The translations under genes and the position numbers were made by a program. From Oscillospiraceae bacterium (GTDB lineage: Bacteria; Bacillota; Clostridia; Oscillospirales; Acutalibacteraceae): a stretch of DNA of 64,000 bases. Each line of letters opens with the position of its first letter. Positions within the stretch are counted from its first letter, which is position 1. A model generated the notes under the pieces. That model saw only the letters and a list, made by a program, of their open reading frames with translations, was not told the DNA's origin and did no database searches. Below, piece after piece: positions 53,404-62,005 of this stretch. The DNA is taken from positions 20,066 to 84,065 of the forward strand of contig SVPZ01000006.1 in the NCBI GenBank assembly GCA_015065605.1. The letters run 5' to 3'.

Positions 53404-55320
53404 ATGGAAAAGTTTTATATAGGTTGTTGTTATTACCCTGAGCATTTCGAAGACGATGAAATGTATGAGGATATTTTAAAGATTAAAGATTTAGGCTTTA
53501 ATATCGTCAGAATGGGCGAATTTTCTTGGAGTATGTATGAAAAGGAGGAGGGGAAATACGATTTTTCTTTCCTGAAAAAAGCGGTTGACTTTCTCGGAGA
53601 AAACGGTATTGACGTAATTCTTGGTACTCCCACAGCCGCTCCTCCAAAGTGGCTTATTGATAAGCATCCCGAGGTGCTTTGCTATACAAATGAAGGATTT
53701 TTGCTTCACCACGGAAGCCGTCAGCACCATAACCACACAAGCGAGGTTTATCTTTCCTACTGTGAAAAAATCGTAGAGGCTATGGTGCTTGCCTTTAAGG
53801 ACTGTAAAAACGTTGTAGGCTGGCAGCTTGATAATGAATTTAACTGTCATAGAAGCGAATGTTACAGCGATGCCGACGACGAGGCTTTCAGAAAATGGCT
53901 TAAGAATAAGTACGGCACTATTGAAAAGCTTAACGATTGTTGGGGTAACCGCTTCTGGTCGCTTGAATTTAACAATTTCGAGCAGATAGAGTGTCCTAAA
54001 AAGACGACTACAAGCAGAAATCCTTCCTGGGTTACTGATTTTTATCTTTTCACAGCAGACACGGTTAATAACTATGCTTCTGTTCAAACTAAGATTATAA
54101 GAAAATATATGCCCGACTCCTTTATTACCCATAACGGACTTTTCGGAAAAGTTGACTATAAAAAACTTACCGCTGAAAATCTTGATTTCTTAAGTTTCGA
54201 CAGTTATCCTGCCTTCCTTGAAAACGCAGGCGTAGGCAAAAGCCGTAATCACGATTATCAACTTGAACGTACCCGTGGTTGCAGTGAGAAAATGATGATT
54301 ATGGAACAGCAGTCGGGCCCCGGCGGAAATATAGGCGGACTTGGTACTACACCGCTTCCCGGTCAGATAAGACTCTGGACGTATCAGAGCATTGCACACG
54401 GTGCTGTGGGTGTGCTTTACTTCAGATACAGAACTGCCCTTTACGGTGCCGAACAACTTTGGCACGGCATTTTTGACCACGATAAAGAGGAAAACTACAG
54501 AAGCAGAGAAGTAAGAAAGGTAGCAAATGAACTTAAAAAGGTGGGGGATATATTCCTTAATAACCGCCAGAATAACGAGGTTGCTATCTTCCATAACTAT
54601 CATAATCAGGCGGCTCAAATGGCTGAGCCCTTTGCCTGCGATAACTGGAGCATATACGTTGACCTTATGAGAAGAAATATCCACAGCGATATTATCTATA
54701 GCTTTGATAATATTGAAAAGTACAAGGTTTTGATAGTGCCTCATATGTCTATTGCTCCTAAAGAGTGGGTAGAAAAACTTACCGCATACGCGAATAACGG
54801 CGGTATTGTAATTCTTTCGGCAAGAAGCGGCTGTAAGGATGAATATTCACGCTATCTTCCCGAAAAAATCCCCGGTGTGTTTAAAAATATGACGGGCTGT
54901 CAGGTTGACTGGTACACTTCCATTAACGACCATAGACCTCAGACCATAAATATGAACGGCAAAAATTATAAACTCGCTAAATACTGTGAAATGCTCGGGG
55001 TAAATAACTGCGAGGTTGTTGCTACCTACGGTGAAGGCTATAATCAGATGCTTTTGGACGGTAAGCCCGCTATAACTAAAAACGGTAATACCTATTACGT
55101 GGGATTTTACTGTGATGCCTGTCCCGAAATTTATTACGAGCTTATTAAGGATTATATAAGCGAGCCCGAATATATCAACGAAAACGTAGAAATTATCAGG
55201 CTTGGCGATTATAAGATGTACCTTAACTTCGGTAATACAGATGTGCCCTTTAAGGCAAAGGATATTATAAGCGGAAACGAAATAGAAGAAATCGAGCCTT
55301 ACGGCGTAATACTGACCTAA
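53404..55320 (+). CDS. Glycoside hydrolase family 42, beta-galactosidase or alpha-L-arabinopyranosidase type
   Basis: A 638-residue GH42 enzyme. The acid/base Glu is E145 in GWQLDNEFN, the nucleophile Glu is E301 in MIMEQQSGP. The N-terminus GCCYYPEHFEDD is typical; domain B follows near residue 390. There is no signal peptide. AGAGGTG precedes ATG 53404. As last gene of the arabinose operon it may release arabinose or galactose from imported arabinogalactan oligomers; some GH42 members are arabinopyranosidases. Confidence 0.9.
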   Translation: MEKFYIGCCYYPEHFEDDEMYEDILKIKDLGFNIVRMGEFSWSMYEKEEGKYDFSFLKKAVDFLGENGIDVILGTPTAAPPKWLIDKHPEVLCYTNEGFLLHHGSRQHHNHTSEVYLSYCEKIVEAMVLAFKDCKNVVGWQLDNEFNCHRSECYSDADDEAFRKWLKNKYGTIEKLNDCWGNRFWSLEFNNFEQIECPKKTTTSRNPSWVTDFYLFTADTVNNYASVQTKIIRKYMPDSFITHNGLFGKVDYKKLTAENLDFLSFDSYPAFLENAGVGKSRNHDYQLERTRGCSEKMMIMEQQSGPGGNIGGLGTTPLPGQIRLWTYQSIAHGAVGVLYFRYRTALYGAEQLWHGIFDHDKEENYRSREVRKVANELKKVGDIFLNNRQNNEVAIFHNYHNQAAQMAEPFACDNWSIYVDLMRRNIHSDIIYSFDNIEKYKVLIVPHMSIAPKEWVEKLTAYANNGGIVILSARSGCKDEYSRYLPEKIPGVFKNMTGCQVDWYTSINDHRPQTINMNGKNYKLAKYCEMLGVNNCEVVATYGEGYNQMLLDGKPAITKNGNTYYVGFYCDACPEIYYELIKDYISEPEYINENVEIIRLGDYKMYLNFGNTDVPFKAKDIISGNEIEEIEPYGVILT

Positions 55321-55347
55321 AAAACTCCCCGAAGGGAGTTTTTTTAG
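55319..55347 (+). terminator. Intrinsic terminator of the arabinose operon
   Basis: Stem AAAAAACTCCC/GGGAGTTTTTTT with a CGAA loop, right after the GH42 stop. Confidence 0.95.
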
Positions 55348-55391
55348 GTTCTAGGGTCTAGGGTCTAGGATTTAGGGACTAGGATCTAGGG
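55345..55391. repeat. Telomere-like heptamer array (CTAGGGT/TTAGGGA), left copy
   Basis: About six degenerate 7-base units such as CTAGGGT, CTAGGAT and TTAGGGA in a row, directly after a terminator. The complementary array is at 56112-56199. Confidence 0.8.
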
Positions 55392-55394
55392 AAA

Positions 55395-55820
55395 TCCTCC
55401 CATTTTGCTTTTTACAAATCTTAATTTCTGTTAAAAGCCTTCCCCTTTTGTTCTCAGGGGAAGGGGGACCGCGTATGCGGTGGATGAGGTGTAGTAATAA
55501 GTTTTTCCACCTCACCACCGACTTCGTCGGAGCCTTTTTCTCCGAAAACGGGAACCCTTTTGTCCTTCGGACATTTCCCCTAACAGGGGAATTACCTCGA
55601 GGAGAAGCCTTTTGATTGCTCTCATTACGCACAAGGAGGGGGCAGACTTTCGTCGGTGGGAGGATTGTTCTATCTTCGGGCAACCGAGGACGTTTGCCCC
55701 TACAATGTAGCCGTATAGATTAATTGGCATTTTGTAGGGGATGGCGGTACGGCTGCGCCCAGACCCTTTTGTCCTTCGGACATTTCCCCTATTAGGGGAA
55801 TAACCCCGACATCCCGTTTT
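55395..55820. repeat. Nested interspersed repeats, non-coding
   Basis: Contains pieces of both repeat families seen at 28.4 and 30.1 kb (GGGCAACCGAGGACG at 55678; CGTCGGTGGGAGGATTG at 55652), two copies of CCCTTTTGTCCTTCGGACA (55555 and 55765) each followed by CCCCTAxxxGGGG hairpins, and CACC/GGTG arms near 55511. Possible frames here cross the hairpins and look like no family. Confidence 0.75.
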
Positions 55821-56040
55821 TTTGCGTATATGTAAACAATGTAAACATAAAAAACATTACTTTGTATATTTATTTTTTTAATATGAAAAATATAATATTT
55901 TTTTAATTCTAAATCTTTTATAGAAACGACGTCTATATTGTCTATATTATGGCTAAAACCCTCTGTTTATAAGGCTTTTTATATAGACAACCATATAGAC
56001 AACTATATAGACATAATATAGACTATCGCAAATCTTTATT
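55821..56040. repeat. AT-rich region with iteron-like ATATAGAC repeats
   Basis: Two TGTAAACA units lie at 55830-55846. Two GTCTATATT units stand head to tail at 55931-55948. Four ATATAGAC units in the opposite orientation begin at 55981, 55993, 56005 and 56016, i.e. every 11-12 bases, about one helix turn. No gene adjoins on either side. Confidence 0.75.
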
Positions 56041-56044
56041 ACGT

Positions 56045-56076
56045 AAAAAAAAGACGGCTTTTTCAGCCGTCTTTTA
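56045..56076. terminator. Hairpin AAAAGACGGCT/AGCCGTCTTTT
   Basis: Strong stem with A- and T-rich flanks on both strands. On the minus strand it could end the 56202-57200 gene after the heptamer array. Confidence 0.8.
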
Positions 56077-56111
56077 AAATAGTTTTTGTTTTAACAAATT
56101 TTTATTGACAA

Positions 56112-56199
56112 TTCCCTAGTCCCTAGTCCCTAGATCCTAAATCCTAAATCCTAGATCCTAAATCCTAGATCCTAGATCCTAAATCCTAGATCCTAGAAT
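56112..56199. repeat. Telomere-like heptamer array (CCCTAGT/CCTAAAT/CCTAGAT), right copy
   Basis: About twelve degenerate 7-base units run up to the stop codon of the mutarotase-like gene. It is the inverted counterpart of 55345-55391. Confidence 0.85.
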
Positions 56200-56201
56200 A
56201 A

Positions 56202-57200
56202 TTAAAACCTGCTTTCAAAGTTATCTAACTTATCGGTAAAGGAGAAGGTGATTTTTGAGTTGTAGGTTTCTTCACTGCCAAGGAAGGGAAGAACTCCGTT
56301 TTCTCTCATTTTGTTTCTTGGACAGGGGCAAACGTTACCGGGTTCGATTCCCAAAACGTAATCGTATTTACCCATCATCTTCCATTCGGTAAGGCAGGGG
56401 AGTTCTTTCTTATCATAGCTCATAACAAGTCCTGCGCTTATATCGGGATTATAAATACCAACGTTTACCTTTCCGTCCTTTTCCTTTGCATCAAAGAAAT
56501 AGCAACGTTCAGCATAATTTGCCTGAGGCTTTTCCATAACGAGCGCGGTATCTATATGGGAAACGGCGTTTTCATCATTTGCCCAAATTTTAGTGTTGGG
56601 GAAATGAACGATACTGTTTTCACTAAGCAGAGGATAACCCATATTGCAGTGGTATAAAAGACAGAAGGGGTCGCTGTTGTCGCCGTAGTTTGTTACGCTG
56701 TCGTTTACGCTGAAACTGTTTTCGGTGTAAGAAACTATATATGTACGCTTAAGAGTAAACTTTCTGCCGAAAATAACGTGATCTCTTACGGTAAAGGTTA
56801 TTTTAAGTTCTTCTTCGCTTTCATTAATAGCGTCAAGTGTAGCGGGGGTATTGCCGATTCTGCCGTGAAGACCGATTTCTTCACCCTCGTCAACACAAGG
56901 TCCGCCTGCGCCGTCAAAACCGCAGGTGGTAAAAAATCCTGCGTTAAAGGATTTTAAAAAGTTAAGTCCTGTTCTGTCATAGTAAGCGGGAGCAACCTGA
57001 CCGCAGGGAGAGGTATAACTCATATTTTTTCCGTTAAATGTAACACGGGCTACGTCGGCGCAACGGTCTGCGCTTATCCATATTTCAAGTCCTAAACCGT
57101 TACGTGCATAAAGGAAATTCATTCCATCCCCCTTGCCGCCCTTTAAAACGTACTGTTCTGCGCCTCTTACCTGAAGAGGATGTCCAACGTAATAATTCAT
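56202..57200 (-). CDS. Aldose 1-epimerase-like protein (DUF4432 type)
   Basis: A 332-residue protein of the galactose-mutarotase-like beta-sandwich group known as DUF4432. It shows EIWISADRCADVARVTFNG near residue 55, TTCGFDGAGGPCVDEG near 90 and LHGRIGNTPA, and LGIEPGNVCPCPRN near 280 with the likely acidic residue. Members change the anomer of a sugar or bind it. It is divergent from the kinase/aldolase pair and shares their control region, so it is probably the mutarotase of that pathway. Confidence 0.8.
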   Translation of the reverse strand: MNYYVGHPLQVRGAEQYVLKGGKGDGMNFLYARNGLGLEIWISADRCADVARVTFNGKNMSYTSPCGQVAPAYYDRTGLNFLKSFNAGFFTTCGFDGAGGPCVDEGEEIGLHGRIGNTPATLDAINESEEELKITFTVRDHVIFGRKFTLKRTYIVSYTENSFSVNDSVTNYGDNSDPFCLLYHCNMGYPLLSENSIVHFPNTKIWANDENAVSHIDTALVMEKPQANYAERCYFFDAKEKDGKVNVGIYNPDISAGLVMSYDKKELPCLTEWKMMGKYDYVLGIEPGNVCPCPRNKMRENGVLPFLGSEETYNSKITFSFTDKLDNFESRF

Positions 57201-57289
57201 GAAAATTTCTCCTTTTTAGGTGTATTATAACTGCATTTTACAACAATTGAAATCGACTGTCAATGCGAATGATATATTTTTTTAAAAAG

Positions 57290-57343
57290 TGTACTAATTC
57301 TTTGCATTTGTGCATTGACATATTGATGGTATAATGATAAAAT
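57290..57343 (+). promoter_or_regulatory. Operator TGTACTAA-N9-TTTGTGCA abutting the pfkB promoter
   Basis: Half-sites are TGTACTAA at 57290-57297 and TTTGTGCA at 57307-57314. The -35 TTGACA (57315-57320) follows immediately, and TAAAAT (57338-57343) lies 17 bases on; an extended -10 TGGTATAAT at 57327 is an alternative. The same layout recurs at 60191-60244. The position fits a class II AraC-type activator. Confidence 0.75.
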
Positions 57344-57370
57344 TGTATGCGTAAACAGAGGTGATTTTAA

Positions 57371-58396
57371 ATGGAAAATAAAAAAGGTATTACTTTTGTC
57401 GGCAATATTATTACCGACGTTGTAAAAACCGTTGACTGTTATCCCGAAATCGGCCTTCTTGCCAATATTAAGGACGTTAAACGTGCCGTAGGCGGCGCAG
57501 TGCCCAATACAGCCATTAACCTTCGCAAAATTGACGGTAAAATTCCTCTTTCGGCAATAGGTAAAATCGGTAACGACGACGGCGGAAACTACATAATGGA
57601 AAAATTCAGCGAATTTAACATTGATGCTTCACGCGTTTTGGTAAGTGAGGATAAGCCCACTTCCTTTAGTGACGTAATCAGTCTTCCGTCGGGAGAGAGA
57701 ACCTTCTTCCATGCACGTGGCGCAAACGCGCAGTTTGTTCCCGAGGATATTGATCTTGATAAGCTTGATTGCGATATTCTTCACGCAGGTTATATACTTC
57801 TTCTTGACGGCTTTGACGCTAAGGATGAGGTTTACGGCACAAAGATGGCGCACTTTTTCCACGACGTTCAGGAAAAGGGTATTAAAACAAGCGTTGACGT
57901 AGTTAGCGATGCTACCGCAGATTATAAAGGAACAATCCTTCCTGCGCTTAAGTATTGCGACTATGCAATTATGAACGAAATTGAAAGCACCGCCCTTTTT
58001 GATATTGAGCCTTACAATGCCGACGGCAGTGTAAACAGCGCCAATATTAAAAAGACTATGGAACTTATGGCTGAAGCGGGTGTAAAGGAAAAAATCGTTC
58101 TTCACTGTAAGGATGCAGGTTTTGCTTACGACGTAAAAACCAAGACCTTTACCGCCGTTCCTTCTCTTAAGATTCCTGGTGAACTTATTAAGGGAAGCGT
58201 AGGAGCAGGCGACTCCTTCTGCGCGGGAACTCTTTACGGTATTTACTATAATCTTCCCGACAAAGAAATTCTTGAATTCGCTTCTTCTGCTGCAGCGTGC
58301 AATCTGTTCAGTGAAAACTCTATTGACGGTATGCGCAGTTATGATGAAGTTAAAAAATTAGCCGACCGATTTGGCAGAAAAGAGATAAAATTATGA
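57371..58396 (+). CDS. PfkB-family carbohydrate kinase
   Basis: A 341-residue sugar kinase. It begins GITFVGNIITDVVKTVDCYP and has the first PfkB signature GGAVPNTAINLRKIDG near residue 40 and the catalytic second signature GSVGAGDSFCAGTLYG near 276 (Asp base). The substrate is a ketose or ketose phosphate, given that an aldolase starts 4 bases before its stop. GAGGTG precedes the ATG. Under operator control at 57290. Confidence 0.9.
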   Translation: MENKKGITFVGNIITDVVKTVDCYPEIGLLANIKDVKRAVGGAVPNTAINLRKIDGKIPLSAIGKIGNDDGGNYIMEKFSEFNIDASRVLVSEDKPTSFSDVISLPSGERTFFHARGANAQFVPEDIDLDKLDCDILHAGYILLLDGFDAKDEVYGTKMAHFFHDVQEKGIKTSVDVVSDATADYKGTILPALKYCDYAIMNEIESTALFDIEPYNADGSVNSANIKKTMELMAEAGVKEKIVLHCKDAGFAYDVKTKTFTAVPSLKIPGELIKGSVGAGDSFCAGTLYGIYYNLPDKEILEFASSAAACNLFSENSIDGMRSYDEVKKLADRFGRKEIKL

Positions 58397-59229
58397 TAGT
58401 AAATTTAAATGACGTACTCAAAAAAGCACAGGAAGGCCACTATGCAGTAGGTCTTTTCAACACCACCGATACCGATATGGCTGAGGCTGTTATCGCCGCT
58501 GCCGAGGAAATGAATTCTCCCGTTGTTATCGGTACTGCAGAAATTCTTTTACCCTATGGCGAATTAAAGCTTATCGCTCCTTCTCTTCGCGCTCTTGCTG
58601 AACGCGCAAAGGTGCCCGTAGTTCTTCACTACGACCACGGTCTTACCTTTGACAGATGTATCGAAGCTTTAAAACTTGGCTTCTCAAGCATTATGTTTGA
58701 CGGTTCTTTAGGGGAGAGCGACAAGAATATCGAAGAAACCAGAGAAATCGTTAAAATTGCTCATTCCTTCGGCGCTTCCGTAGAAGGTGAAATCGGTCAC
58801 GTTGGTAATGCTATCGACGGCGACGGTGTAGAAGACGATATGTACACCACTCCCGAAGAGGCTGTAAATTTCGTAAAGGATACCGGTGTTGATGCTCTTG
58901 CAGTTGCTATCGGTACCGCTCACGGCGTATATAAGACCAAGCCCAAGCTCGACCTTGAAAGACTTAAGGCAATCAGAAAGGCCTGCGATACTCCTCTCGT
59001 TCTTCACGGCGGTTCGGGTCTTAGCGATGATGACTTCAGAAACTCTATCAGAGACGGTATTGCTAAGGTTAATATCTTTACCGACCTTTGCGTAGCAGGT
59101 GCAAAAGCTATGGAAGAGGGCATTAAGGAAGGCAAGGGTTATCTTGAAATCCGTAATATGAAGGTTGAAGAAATCAAGAAGTGCGTAATCAATAAGATGA
59201 AGCTCTTCGGTTCCGAAAACAAAGCATAA
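58393..59229 (+). CDS. Class II ketose-bisphosphate aldolase (GatY/KbaY/Fba type)
   Basis: A 278-residue zinc aldolase. Zinc ligands are in VVLHYDHGLTFD (His), EGEIGHVGN, AIGTAHGVYK and VLHGGSGLSDDDF. It splits a fructose-, tagatose- or deoxy-ketose bisphosphate into two trioses. The overlap with the kinase stop suggests kinase plus aldolase act in sequence, like LacC/LacD or AgaZ/AgaY. It ends near a heptamer repeat and a terminator. Confidence 0.92.
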   Translation: MIVNLNDVLKKAQEGHYAVGLFNTTDTDMAEAVIAAAEEMNSPVVIGTAEILLPYGELKLIAPSLRALAERAKVPVVLHYDHGLTFDRCIEALKLGFSSIMFDGSLGESDKNIEETREIVKIAHSFGASVEGEIGHVGNAIDGDGVEDDMYTTPEEAVNFVKDTGVDALAVAIGTAHGVYKTKPKLDLERLKAIRKACDTPLVLHGGSGLSDDDFRNSIRDGIAKVNIFTDLCVAGAKAMEEGIKEGKGYLEIRNMKVEEIKKCVINKMKLFGSENKA

Positions 59230-59258
59230 TCCCTAAAACCTAGAACCTAGATCCTAAA
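59229..59258. repeat. Short CCTAGA-type heptamer array
   Basis: About four degenerate units (CCCTAAA, CCTAGAA, CCTAGAT, CCTAAA) between the aldolase stop and its terminator. Confidence 0.6.
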
Positions 59259-59289
59259 AAAAGCCTAACCTCGCGGTCAGGCTTTTTTT
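59256..59289. terminator. Bidirectional terminator
   Basis: Stem AAAAAAAGCCTAACC/GGTCAGGCTTTTTTT with a TCGC loop, shared by the aldolase gene and the convergent AraC gene, whose last codons overlap it. Confidence 0.9.
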
Positions 59290-60167
59290 GCATATTTATC
59301 GGGGTAGGATACGCTCATTCCGTATTGCTTCGGTGTCATTTTGGTTTCCTTTTTAAATACTCGGCAGAAGTAGTGAGGATTATCGTAGCAAAGGAAATCG
59401 GAAATCTGAGAAATGGTGTAAATATCTTTTCTTATAAGATATTTTGCTTCGCTTATTTTAAGTTCGGTAAGATATTCCGTAATGGTTTTTCCGCAGTTTT
59501 CTTTAAATACCGAAGAAATATGGGTTCTGGAAAAACCGAGATCTCGGCTTATGGCTTCAACCGTTATTCTGCCATATACGTTGTTGGTAAGAATATCAAT
59601 AATTGCATTGGTAAGTTTATCGTAATTCTTGGTATCGTCATCAATTTTCGGCAGGGTAGTGGAGCGTATGAGTTTTAAAAGCAACATTTCAAGGTTTAAC
59701 TTAATAAGCTGTTCGCTTCCGAAAGAACCGTCTTCACGTTTTTTGAGTTCTGTTTCATAGGGGCTGTCGTCTTCAATGTGATAAGCCTCTCCACCGTCGG
59801 AAATCATTTCGGTTATGTATTTTCTCAGCGGTGTGGGAACGTTCATATGTCTGTCGGCAAAGAAACGCATATCCTTCGACGGACAGTAGAAGGTTATTAT
59901 AAACACTGTGGGAGGATCGTCGGGGTCACTTGCAATAGCATGGCTTTCTCCGGGTTTATGGAAAATTGCTTCGCCTTGAGAAAGTCTTATGGTGCGACCG
60001 TCAGAGGTTGCAACCGCAGCGCCCTTATCAACGTAAACAAGCTCCCAATAGTTGTGTATTTCACTGGAAAAGTTAAAGGTGGATTTAAACTCAAAATAGT
60101 GAATTGACATAATTTGCTTGACGTTAATAAGGCAGTTTATTGAGTTTTTACCGTATTTTGGCTCCAA
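59277..60167 (-). CDS. AraC-family regulator of the amino-sugar-like module
   Basis: A 296-residue regulator with a cupin start (HNYWELVYVDKGAAV, IFHKPGESHAIAS) and a C-terminal double helix-turn-helix (VEAISRDLGFSRTHISSVFK, ISQISDFLCYDNPHYFCRVF, TKMTPKQYG). The start is uncertain: TTG 60167 lies nine bases from AAGGAG, while the first ATG is at 60110. It sits between the two gene groups that share the TGTACTAA operator and is divergent from the PIG-L gene, so it is the best candidate to bind that operator. Confidence 0.85.
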   Translation of the reverse strand: MEPKYGKNSINCLINVKQIMSIHYFEFKSTFNFSSEIHNYWELVYVDKGAAVATSDGRTIRLSQGEAIFHKPGESHAIASDPDDPPTVFIITFYCPSKDMRFFADRHMNVPTPLRKYITEMISDGGEAYHIEDDSPYETELKKREDGSFGSEQLIKLNLEMLLLKLIRSTTLPKIDDDTKNYDKLTNAIIDILTNNVYGRITVEAISRDLGFSRTHISSVFKENCGKTITEYLTELKISEAKYLIRKDIYTISQISDFLCYDNPHYFCRVFKKETKMTPKQYGMSVSYPDKYAKKA

Positions 60168-60190
60168 AAACAGCAACTCCTTTACAAAAG

Positions 60191-60244
60191 TGTACTAAAA
60201 ACCTTGATTAGTGCATTGATTTTTATAATATCTTAACATAAAAT
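60191..60244 (+). promoter_or_regulatory. Operator TGTACTAA-N9-TTAGTGCA abutting the PIG-L promoter
   Basis: Half-sites TGTACTAA (60191-60198) and TTAGTGCA (60208-60215), exactly nine bases apart, then TTGATT (60216-60221) and TAAAAT (60239-60244) 17 bases on. It matches the 57290 site in half-sites, gap and distance to the -35 box. Confidence 0.75.
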
Positions 60245-60277
60245 TATACTTAAGTCAATATATCTGGAGGTATTTTT

Positions 60278-60982
60278 ATGAACGTATTAGCAATTACTTG
60301 CCATCCCGATGATATGGAAATTCATTGCGGTGGTACACTTCTTCGTTGTAAGAAGCGCGGAGATAACGTAACCGTATGCCACGTTGCAAACGGAAATATG
60401 GGTCACGTTGTTATCCAGCCCGAAGAACTTGGTAAAATCCGTATTGCAGAAGCGAAAAAATCGGGTGACATCGGCGGCTTTAAAACCGTTACTTTAAACG
60501 TAGGCGATCTTTACGTAAACTCTAAGGACAGAGAACAGCATGACGCACTCGTTAAGGTAATCCGTGATGCAAAGCCTGACTTTATTATCACACACGCTCC
60601 CGACGACTATATGATGGATCACGTTGAAGTTTCAAGACTTGTTTTTGACGCTTCCTTTGCAGCAAGTGTTCCTCATTATAGATCTGACCTTGGTGAAGCT
60701 TGTGCGGTAACTCCCGTTTACTATATGGACAACTCTGACTACGTTAGCTGCGAACCCTATGAGTTCGTTGATATAACAGATGAAATGGAAACCAAACTCC
60801 AGATGCTCGCTTGTCACGAAAGTCAGCTGGTTTGGCTTAAAGATCACGATGGTATCGACGTTTTGGAAACCACAAGAATTTATTCACAGATGCGCGGTGC
60901 ACAGTGCGGCGTTAAGTATGCAGAAGGCTATAGAAGACTTATAGCAGGTCTGCGTGGCACTACCAAGCGTTTATTACCGTAA
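60278..60982 (+). CDS. PIG-L (LmbE) family N-deacetylase
   Basis: A 234-residue zinc deacetylase. The metal motif HPDDMEIHCGG lies at residue ~9, and ITHAPDDYMMDHVEVSRL holds the third ligand near 115. Family members remove acetyl from GlcNAc-type groups (PIG-L, MshB, BshB). Here it precedes a NagB-like gene and shares an operator with a kinase and aldolase, so it may deacetylate an N-acetylated sugar inside the cell. TCTGGAGG precedes the ATG. Confidence 0.88.
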   Translation: MNVLAITCHPDDMEIHCGGTLLRCKKRGDNVTVCHVANGNMGHVVIQPEELGKIRIAEAKKSGDIGGFKTVTLNVGDLYVNSKDREQHDALVKVIRDAKPDFIITHAPDDYMMDHVEVSRLVFDASFAASVPHYRSDLGEACAVTPVYYMDNSDYVSCEPYEFVDITDEMETKLQMLACHESQLVWLKDHDGIDVLETTRIYSQMRGAQCGVKYAEGYRRLIAGLRGTTKRLLP

Positions 60983-61006
60983 AATAAAAGAATAGGAGAG
61001 ATAAAA

Positions 61007-61954
61007 ATGGATTTTAATTCTACCGTAAAGGGCTCTGCTCTTGAAGGCTTCTATCCTGCAGGATGGGACTTCGAAAAAATTGATGCAGCTATCGGCGCTC
61101 CCGAAAGCATTACCGAGCATCAGGCTCATTGGAATGATAACTTCACCCCCATTAAGTGCGATAACTTAGGCGAATTCGAAGTTTATATGGGCCATGAAAT
61201 TGCAATGCAGATTAAACTTGCAAAAGAAAGAAACGAAAAAATTGCTTTTATTCTTCCCGTAGGTCCTATGGGTATGTATAAATGGGTTGTTTACTTCATC
61301 AACGCTTGGAAGATTTCCTGCGAACACGTTTATACCTTTAATATGGATGAATGGGCTGACGCTGACGGAAATACCCTTCCCAGCGACAACACCGGTTCCT
61401 TTAAATATGCTATGGAACAGGCTCTCTTTAATCCCCTTGGCGAACTCACCGTTCCCGAGAATCAGAGAAACTTTGCTACAAAGGAAAACCTTCCCACCTA
61501 TCCCGCAAAGATAGATGCATTAAAGGCAGAGGGTGCAAAGCTTGTTCTTGTTTACGGTATCGGAAGAATGTGCCATATCGCATTCTGGGAGCCTCAGTTT
61601 GCCGGTGAGTATAATAGCGCTGCTGAATGGGAAGCCGCTCCTTACAGAATCGCCGCTAAGATTCATCCCTTAACCGTTGAGCAGAATGCTCTTACAAGCT
61701 TTAAGTCAAGAACTACTCTTGTTCCTTGCAGAGCTAACACCATCGGCCCCGGCCTCTTCTTAAAGGCTGACTACGCTATCGGCGGCGCTGACGGTACTCT
61801 CGGCAGAGGTATGCAGTGGCAGGGTATGTCTTTATGGATGACTCTCCGTCACGAAAAGACTCCTTGGATTACCTCTACATACATTCCTACCATCCCCGGT
61901 AAACTCTTCTTCCTTAAAGACCTTGCAGGTCCCCTTGAGGCTGAATGTAACTAA
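61007..61954 (+). CDS. NagB-like glucosamine-6-phosphate isomerase/deaminase family protein, divergent
   Basis: A 315-residue protein of the NagB/RpiA/SOL sugar-isomerase fold, longer than NagB (~265). It keeps [11 protein letters not shown] (phosphate loop), [11 protein letters not shown] (catalytic Asp) and CHIAFWEP (His and Glu), but the usual GxDGH is GRMCH, so the Asp before the His is Met and the Gly is Cys. It probably isomerizes or deaminates an amino sugar, maybe not phosphorylated in the usual way. It is 24 bases after the PIG-L gene. Confidence 0.8.
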   Translation: MDFNSTVKGSALEGFYPAGWDFEKIDAAIGAPESITEHQAHWNDNFTPIKCDNLGEFEVYMGHEIAMQIKLAKERNEKIAFILPVGPMGMYKWVVYFINAWKISCEHVYTFNMDEWADADGNTLPSDNTGSFKYAMEQALFNPLGELTVPENQRNFATKENLPTYPAKIDALKAEGAKLVLVYGIGRMCHIAFWEPQFAGEYNSAAEWEAAPYRIAAKIHPLTVEQNALTSFKSRTTLVPCRANTIGPGLFLKADYAIGGADGTLGRGMQWQGMSLWMTLRHEKTPWITSTYIPTIPGKLFFLKDLAGPLEAECN

Positions 61955-61968
61955 TAGAATAAATTTAA

Positions 61969-62005
61969 ACTGCCCTTCATACATTTTGTATGGAGGGCGT
62001 TTTTT
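61969..62005 (+). terminator. Hairpin terminator that contains the next gene's ribosome site
   Basis: Stem TGCCCTTCATACA/TGTATGGAGGGC followed by T6. The 3' arm includes GGAGGG, nine bases from the ATG at 62006, so the ribosome site is paired in the hairpin. Confidence 0.85.

Noticed and set aside
55372..55730. Overlapping minus-strand frames in the repeat nest
   Set aside because: They cross several hairpins and repeat copies, have no family resemblance and depend on repeat composition.
56112..56199. CRISPR array
   Set aside because: Units are 7 bases with no spacers; no cas genes are nearby.
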